Below are positions 1 through 3,519 of a stretch of 5,268 nucleotides of DNA, in pieces (the first letter of the stretch is position 1; each line of letters starts with the position of its first letter). This DNA comes from Planctomycetaceae bacterium. Its GTDB lineage: Bacteria > Planctomycetota > Planctomycetia > Pirellulales > Pirellulaceae. The stretch is from assembly GCA_003455945.1 (NCBI GenBank), contig DMPQ01000447.1:22114-27381 (forward strand), given 5' to 3'. The translations under genes were made by a program, and so were the position numbers. Below the pieces are notes generated by a model that was given only the letters and a program-made list of their open reading frames with translations, had not been told where the DNA came from and searched no databases.

Positions 1-276
1 CGACTGGTGACCAAGACGCGTCTGGCACAGCGACGCCTCTGCGAACTCGATCCGCAAGGGCTCGACGAGGCGCGCGGCTGTCTCGAACGGTACCGACCGC
101 TCGTCGAAGCGAGCCTGGATCGTCTGGGAGACTACCTCGCCACGCTCGCTTCGCCCCAACCCGATTCGACTCCCGCTGCCGCACGCGCTCCCGCTTCCGC
201 ACCCGCACCCGCACCCGCTCCCGCACCCGCTCCAACTTCCGCAACCAAGAAGGGCTCGCATGGTCGCCGAAAGTGA
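1..276 (+). CDS. ArsR-family transcriptional regulator, C-terminal part (5' end outside the window)
   Basis: The reading frame is open from base 1 and ends at TGA 274-276, leaving 91 codons. A GTG at 7 could serve as a start but is probably internal, because the frame continues through the left edge. The visible protein begins 'RLVTKTRLAQRRLCELDP' and continues 'EARGCLERYRPLVEASLDRLGDYL'. This fits the end of the ArsR winged-helix domain (beta-wing, then 'Y.LDP..L.EA..WLE.Y...W...LDRL..YL') found in regulators paired with AHSA1/SRPBCC genes. Such proteins bind operator DNA as dimers and often repress their own operon. After the domain comes an unusual tail: about 20 residues of mainly Ala-Pro, then a basic end 'KKGSHGRRK'. 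No metal-binding cysteines are visible in this part. The stop lies 17 bases inside the next gene, suggesting translational coupling. The DNA-recognition helix is off-window, so the family call rests on the C-terminal pattern and the neighbour. Confidence 0.75.
   Translation, partial: RLVTKTRLAQRRLCELDPQGLDEARGCLERYRPLVEASLDRLGDYLATLASPQPDSTPAAARAPASAPAPAPAPAPAPTSATKKGSHGRRK
172..234 (+). repeat. Degenerate hexanucleotide repeat (CCCGCA/CCCGCT) encoding an Ala-Pro tract
   Basis: From about 172 to 234 the DNA consists of near-tandem six-base units of the form CCCGCA or CCCGCT, with a few variants such as TCCGCA. In frame they encode alternating Pro and Ala inside the ArsR-like gene. The most regular stretch is about 199-231. 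Length changes by whole units would keep the frame and only alter the linker length. Ala-Pro tracts usually form extended, flexible linkers. Confidence 0.75.
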
Positions 277-1219
277 TCCGAACGAAATCCGCATCGAGCG
301 GACGTACGACGCGCCGGTCGCGCTCGTCTGGGCAGCGTGGACCGATCCTCGGCACGTCGCGCAGTGGTGGGGCCCGCGCGGCTTCACGTTGACGACCCAT
401 GCCAAGGAGCTCCGTCCCGGCGGCGTCTGGTGGTACACCATGCACGGCCCCGACGGCGTCGACTATCCGAACAAGACGCTCTACCACGAGGTCGAGGTGG
501 AGCGGAAGCTGGTCTACGATCATGGCGGCTACGACGATCGACCGCCGCTCTTCCGCGTCACGGTGTTGTTCACCGAGAACGACGGGCGGACGACGATGCG
601 GATGACGATGCGTCTTCCGACTCCCGAACAGGCCGAAGCGACTCGCCGACTGATCCGCGAGGTCGGAGGTCATTCGACCTGGGATCGCCTCGGAGAGTTT
701 CTCGCCGAGACGTTTGCGGGGCGGGCGAGCTTCGTCATCAATCGGAGTATCGCGGCACCGCGCGACGCGGTCTTCGGTTTCTGGATCGATGCCGCCCGAC
801 AGCAACGCTGGCTCCCGCCGACCGGATTCTCAATGGAGGTGCTGCGAGGGGAGATCGGCGTCGGCAAGTCGTTGCTCGTACGGATGTCGAAGCCGGGGGA
901 CATCACCTTCTGCTGCCGCTTCGACTATCGAGTGATCGACCCGCCGCGGCGTCTGGTCTACGACCAGCGGTTCTGCACCGAGCAGGAGGCGCCGGCAAAG
1001 CACCCGGGGTTGCCGACTTTCCCCGAGGTACTCCGAACGACGGTCGAGTTCGTCGACGAACCGTTCGGAACGACGCGGGTCGTCGTCACTTCCCAGCCGC
1101 TCGGTTCGGTCACCCCGGACGAGACGACCGCGTTCCGCGAGACGCGCGGCGGTATGACGCTCGGCTGGACCGGATCGTTCGATCGACTCGAAACGCTCTC
1201 CGCCGGCCAAGTCGACTGA
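260..1219 (+). CDS. Tandem AHSA1/SRPBCC-domain protein
   Basis: This 319-residue protein carries two copies of the AHSA1-like START/Bet v1 fold, which normally occurs as a single domain of about 150 residues. Domain 1 spans residues 9-150: 'IRIERTYDAPVALVWAAWTDP', then 'VAQWWGPRGFT', 'LRPGGVWWYTMHGPDG' and a terminal helix ending 'WDRLGEFLAE'. Domain 2 spans about 156-314: 'FVINRSIAAPRDAVFGFWIDA', then 'QQRWLPPTGF' and the ending 'GGMTLGWTGSFDRLETL'. The fold has a hydrophobic cavity for small ligands. The ligand here is unknown, and despite the family name an Hsp90 role is not implied. No signal peptide or membrane segment is visible, so it is likely cytoplasmic. ATG 260 is preferred: it has a purine-rich AAGAAGGG at 247-254, five bases upstream, and the domain begins right after it. 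It overlaps the ArsR-like gene by 17 bases, so co-expression and control by that regulator are likely. Confidence 0.85.
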   Translation: MVAESDPNEIRIERTYDAPVALVWAAWTDPRHVAQWWGPRGFTLTTHAKELRPGGVWWYTMHGPDGVDYPNKTLYHEVEVERKLVYDHGGYDDRPPLFRVTVLFTENDGRTTMRMTMRLPTPEQAEATRRLIREVGGHSTWDRLGEFLAETFAGRASFVINRSIAAPRDAVFGFWIDAARQQRWLPPTGFSMEVLRGEIGVGKSLLVRMSKPGDITFCCRFDYRVIDPPRRLVYDQRFCTEQEAPAKHPGLPTFPEVLRTTVEFVDEPFGTTRVVVTSQPLGSVTPDETTAFRETRGGMTLGWTGSFDRLETLSAGQVD

Positions 1220-1263
1220 TCGGCCGACAGCCCCGCGGTCGTCGTCCCGGGCCCCGTTCGATT

Positions 1264-1295
1264 CGGGCTCTCGGCATCTGAGTTCCGAGAGCCCG
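1264..1295 (+). terminator. Perfect 11-bp hairpin after the AHSA1 gene, probable terminator
   Basis: CGGGCTCTCGG at 1264-1274 is followed by a 10-base loop and then its exact reverse complement at 1285-1295. The stem begins 45 bases after the TGA of the AHSA1-like gene and precedes the antiporter gene. No T-run follows on the plus strand, and the minus strand shows none either. It is therefore not a textbook intrinsic terminator, though GC-rich bacteria often use such hairpins or Rho. Confidence 0.55.
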
Positions 1296-1387
1296 TACGA
1301 TCGGCGACCATCGCTGTGTCCTTGTCCGGTCGAATCGAGGGATTGCGCCTAGAATCCCTGGCGTCGGTCCGGCCCGATCGGAGGTCC

Positions 1388-1416
1388 TGGACGCGAACGA
1401 ATCGGCCGGTGATAGT
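1388..1416 (+). promoter_or_regulatory. Candidate sigma70-type promoter for the antiporter gene
   Basis: TGGACG at 1388-1393 and GATAGT at 1411-1416 each match four of six consensus positions, with a 17-base spacer. Transcription from here would start near 1423 and give a leader of about 43 bases before ATG 1466. A second -10-like box, TAGAAT at 1350-1355, has no good -35 at normal spacing. The call is pattern matching in GC-rich sequence and therefore weak. Confidence 0.3.
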
Positions 1417-1465
1417 CGTCGGTGGACGGGCACGGATCCTCGGGGTGCGGGAGCGATCGGACGAT

Positions 1466-2770
1466 ATGAATAACGTCGAGGCGGCGGTCCAGTTCTTTGC
1501 GCAGATCGCGGTGATCCTGACCTGCTGCCGAATCGTGGGCCTGCTTGCGGCCCGCCTCGGTCAGCCGCAGGTCGTCGCCGAGATGATCACCGGCGTGCTC
1601 CTCGGTCCGTCGCTGCTGGGCCTGCTGGCTCCCGAATGGCAGTCGTTCGTCTTTCCGTGGGACGCGACTCAGCAGGAGCGCGATACGCAGAGCTATCTCT
1701 TCCCCGCGTCGCAGCTCGGCCTGGCGCTCTACATGTTCATCGTGGGGATGGAGTTCCGCGTCGACATCGTGGCGCAGAATCTGCGGAGTTCGATCGCCGT
1801 CTCGATCGCCGGCATGGCCGCTCCGTTCGCCCTCGGTGCACTGCTGGGCTGGGTCTTTCATCGGTACACGTCGCTCTTCCCCGAGGCGACGTCGCTGAAT
1901 GAGGCGGCGTTGTTTCTGGGAGCGTCGATGTGCATCACCGCGTTTCCGATGCTGGCGCGGATCATTCACTTCAAGGGGCTCGCGGGAACGCGGATGGGGA
2001 CGGTGGCGATCGGAGCCGGCGCGATCGACGATGCGTTCGCCTGGTGCCTGCTCGCGGTGGTTCTGGCGAGCTTCGACGACGACTGGTCGCTGGCGGTCCG
2101 AAACATCGTCGGTGCGGCGATCTTCGCGACGGTGGTGCTGGGAATCGTGAGACCGGTGCTCGGCCGACTGAAGAGTCTGCTGATTCGCGGCGATGAGCTG
2201 AGCGAGACCGGAACGGTGGTCGGTTTGGCGCTGATGGCCATCGGCGCCTGGACGACCGACCTGATCGGACTGCACGCGGTCTTCGGTGCGTTCCTGATGG
2301 GGACGGCGATTCCGCGAGGGAGGATCAGCGAGACGCTGATCGAGCGAATCCAGCCGCTGACCGTCGCGCTGCTGTTGCCGCTGTTCTTCACCTACTCGGG
2401 TCTCAACACGCGGATCGGTCTGCTCGATTCGCCGTGGCTCTGGGCGTTGAGCGGCGTGGTATTGGCGGCAGCGGTGTTGGGGAAGGGGGTCGGGTGCTGG
2501 GGAGCGGCGCGACTGACCGGGATTCCGAATCGGGAAGCGATCGGAATCGGCGCGCTGATGAACTCGCGCGGGCTGATGGAGCTGATCATCATCAACATCG
2601 GGCTGCAGCGCGGCATCATCTCGGCCGAACTGTTCGCGATGCTGGTGATCATGGCGATCGTCACCACCTTGGCCGCTTCGCCGATCTTCGACCGGCTGTA
2701 TCCGTCGCAGGAGGCGGGCGCCGAATCGAAACCTACAGGGACCGCGTCGAAGCTGCCGATCGGCGGCTGA
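1466..2770 (+). CDS. CPA2-type monovalent cation:proton antiporter (Na_H_Exchanger domain)
   Basis: This 434-residue inner-membrane protein probably exchanges Na+ or K+ for protons, serving pH and ion homeostasis. Almost the whole length is hydrophobic, with about 12-13 likely membrane segments. Family signatures appear in order: 'LGQPQVVAEMITGVLLGPSLLG' (31-52), 'LGLALYMFIVGMEFR' (84-98), 'ITAFPMLARI' (157-166), 'GAIDDAFAW' with the paired Asp188-Asp189 expected at the ion-binding site, 'GLHAVFGAFLMGTAIPR' (268-284), Lys340 in 'VLGKGVG', and 'ALMNSRGLMELI' with Arg368. It ends shortly after the membrane domain in a polar tail (about 413-434). It lacks the RCK/TrkA-N nucleotide-binding domain of full KefB/KefC. 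The frame is open upstream to a GTG at 1316. ATG 1466 is preferred because the extra 50 residues are polar, Arg-rich and unlike the family, and the first membrane helix starts soon after ATG 1466. The ribosome site is weak (GGGAG at 1449-1453, 12 bases upstream). Substrate ion cannot be read from sequence. Confidence 0.9.
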   Translation: MNNVEAAVQFFAQIAVILTCCRIVGLLAARLGQPQVVAEMITGVLLGPSLLGLLAPEWQSFVFPWDATQQERDTQSYLFPASQLGLALYMFIVGMEFRVDIVAQNLRSSIAVSIAGMAAPFALGALLGWVFHRYTSLFPEATSLNEAALFLGASMCITAFPMLARIIHFKGLAGTRMGTVAIGAGAIDDAFAWCLLAVVLASFDDDWSLAVRNIVGAAIFATVVLGIVRPVLGRLKSLLIRGDELSETGTVVGLALMAIGAWTTDLIGLHAVFGAFLMGTAIPRGRISETLIERIQPLTVALLLPLFFTYSGLNTRIGLLDSPWLWALSGVVLAAAVLGKGVGCWGAARLTGIPNREAIGIGALMNSRGLMELIIINIGLQRGIISAELFAMLVIMAIVTTLAASPIFDRLYPSQEAGAESKPTGTASKLPIGG

Positions 2771-2827
2771 GGTCGGCGCCGGCCGCGGAACCGCCCGCTT
2801 CCGTCGTCGCCCGCGGCGCCGCTGACC
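2771..2827 (+). terminator. Bulged GC-rich hairpin immediately after the antiporter stop
   Basis: An inverted repeat begins at the base after TGA. CCGCGG (2783-2788) pairs with CCGCGG (2811-2816), CGGCG (2774-2778) with CGCCG (2817-2821), and GGT (2771-2773) with ACC (2825-2827). There is a four-base bulge on the left arm and a three-base bulge on the right. There is no T-run. The position suits a transcription end or mRNA 3' stabiliser, but a chance GC-rich palindrome is possible. Confidence 0.35.
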
Positions 2828-3049
2828 GTCGATCCGATCCGTCGGCTGCGAAAGCGACTCGTTCGCCGATCAGAATGGCCCGATTCTGAGGCCGGACGGA
2901 TCTCCGCGGAAAAACAGGGCGTCCTTACCACGAAGATCAGCGAGGTCATCGAGTCTCGCTGCGCGACACTTCGCCTGAAGACGCTCGCTGCCGGCGGCTC
3001 ACCTGCGAACGACTGCGCCGATCCTGTGCGGACCTGAGACTTCGGCGAG
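2828..3049. other. Non-coding spacer between the convergent antiporter and tRNA genes
   Basis: I see no credible gene here. Open frames crossing it are off-frame extensions or lack family resemblance and ribosome sites. It contains a small 7-bp inverted repeat, TCAGAAT (2870-2876) and ATTCTGA (2883-2889), with a six-base loop. A run of five A at 2910-2914 reads as T5 on the minus strand, downstream of the tRNA, but no convincing stem precedes it. Tail-to-tail orientation means both flanking transcripts should end in or near this stretch. Confidence 0.5.
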
Positions 3050-3123
3050 TGGGCGCTGAGGGACTCGAACCCCCGACATCCGCCTTGTAAGGGCGGCGCT
3101 CTAACCAACTGAGCTAAGCGCCC
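3050..3123 (-). tRNA. tRNA-Val (anticodon UAC)
   Basis: The minus strand folds into a complete 74-nt cloverleaf. The acceptor stem GGGCGCT pairs with AGCGCCC. The D arm is GCTC/GAGC with an AGTTGGTTA loop. The anticodon stem CCGCC/GGCGG encloses loop CTTACAA with anticodon TAC (plus-strand bases 3087-3089). The T arm is GGGGG/CCCTC (one G-T pair) with loop TTCGAGT. The discriminator base is A, and CCA is not encoded, so it must be added after transcription. The anticodon and the overall match to bacterial tRNA-Val identify it as the tRNA reading GUA and probably other GUN codons. It converges with the antiporter gene. Confidence 0.97.
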
Positions 3124-3167
3124 GATCGAGAACGCACACGCCTGGGTGTGGCGTGCTTCGACCGCGG

Positions 3168-3196
3168 ATTCTCCGCGAATCTCCTTTGCCTCGCAA
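3168..3196 (-). promoter_or_regulatory. Candidate promoter of the tRNA-Val gene
   Basis: On the minus strand TTGCGA (plus 3191-3196) and GAGAAT (plus 3168-3173) are separated by exactly 17 bases, and each matches four of six consensus positions. The -10 lies 44 bases upstream of the mature tRNA 5' end, giving a short leader for RNase P to remove. A 6-bp palindrome, CGCGGA (3163-3168) with TCCGCG (3172-3177), overlaps the -10. This is a pattern match only. Confidence 0.4.
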
Positions 3197-3348
3197 GTCG
3201 CCGGGCATCGCGTCAGTACCCCGTCCCCATCGCCTCGGTCGCCTCGCGGCGGCGCCGCGGCGGTGGTCGCATCGACGTGAACGACGACGTCTCGTTGCCG
3301 GTGATGATCGGTCCCGAGCCGATTCCCCTCTGACCAGGCGAGTCGACA

Positions 3349-3358
3349 GGGTTAACCC
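3349..3358. promoter_or_regulatory. Perfect palindrome GGGTTAACCC, possible operator
   Basis: This exact 10-bp palindrome with a TTAA core stands out in a GC-rich spacer. It lies about 77 bases upstream of the candidate -35 for the RTX/beta-helix gene. That distance is compatible with an activator site but proves nothing. It occurs once, so chance is a real possibility. Confidence 0.2.
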
Positions 3359-3374
3359 GCTCCCACGACGAAGC

Positions 3375-3397
3375 TTGTCGGCGTCTCGCGCCGACGA
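3375..3397. other. 9-bp stem, 5-base loop hairpin in the spacer
   Basis: TTGTCGGCG (3375-3383) can pair with CGCCGACGA (3389-3397), including one G-T pair, around the loop TCTCG. No T-run follows on either strand. It could end transcription or lie in a regulatory region upstream of the promoter at 3435. Its function is unknown. Confidence 0.3.
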
Positions 3398-3434
3398 TCC
3401 GGCCGATTCCGTCGGGCAACGTGCCTGTGGCGCA

Positions 3435-3463
3435 TTGCATCGGACACGGCGTCCCCTTCTAAC
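3435..3463 (+). promoter_or_regulatory. Candidate promoter of the RTX/beta-helix gene
   Basis: TTGCAT at 3435-3440 and TCTAAC at 3458-3463 are separated by 17 bases. The -10 matches four of six consensus positions and the -35 keeps TTG. Transcription would start near 3470, giving a leader of about 50 bases before ATG 3520. This is the best-spaced pair I could find ahead of the gene. Confidence 0.35.
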
Positions 3464-3519
3464 CTGCCGATCGCGGTCACCTATCCGAACCCGCATCGTC
3501 GTCCCAGGAGTCTCTCGCC

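Larger units (their letters stand above)
3197..3434. other. Non-coding region upstream of the RTX/beta-helix gene, with palindromes
   Basis: The spacer between tRNA and next gene totals 396 bases (3124-3519), and I find no credible gene in it. This central part holds several inverted repeats: CGCGGC/GCCGCG with a three-base loop (3245-3259), the perfect palindrome GGGTTAACCC (3349-3358) and a 9-bp hairpin (3375-3397). A 61-codon GTG-started frame at 3148-3333 is Arg-rich, has no ribosome site and resembles nothing I recognise. Confidence 0.5.

Noticed and set aside
337..1281. Long plus-strand open frame overlapping the AHSA1-like gene
   Set aside because: Its protein is extremely Arg-rich with no recognisable domain. 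It is an off-frame shadow in GC-rich DNA, while the other frame encodes two clear SRPBCC domains.
1316..1465. N-terminal extension of the antiporter from GTG 1316
   Set aside because: The 50 extra residues are polar, Arg-rich and unlike the family, whereas ATG 1466 sits just before the first membrane helix. The promoter candidate at 1388-1416 would also lie inside the extension.
1349..2275. 308-codon minus-strand open frame antisense to the antiporter
   Set aside because: Its composition (Arg, His, Gln, Asp rich, no motifs) is that of an antisense shadow. The plus strand encodes an unmistakable membrane transporter.
2392..3108. 238-codon minus-strand open frame running from the tRNA into the antiporter
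   Set aside because: It starts inside the tRNA and is antisense to the antiporter over part of its length. No domain or ribosome site supports it.
3050..3123. tRNA-Val as an integration site of a mobile element
   Set aside because: No integrase gene is present and I saw no direct repeat of the tRNA 3' end elsewhere in the window. The tRNA is intact with ordinary spacers.
3148..3333. 61-codon GTG-started open frame in the spacer
   Set aside because: It has no ribosome site, a low-complexity Arg/Gly stretch and no recognisable similarity. It also overlaps the tRNA promoter candidate.
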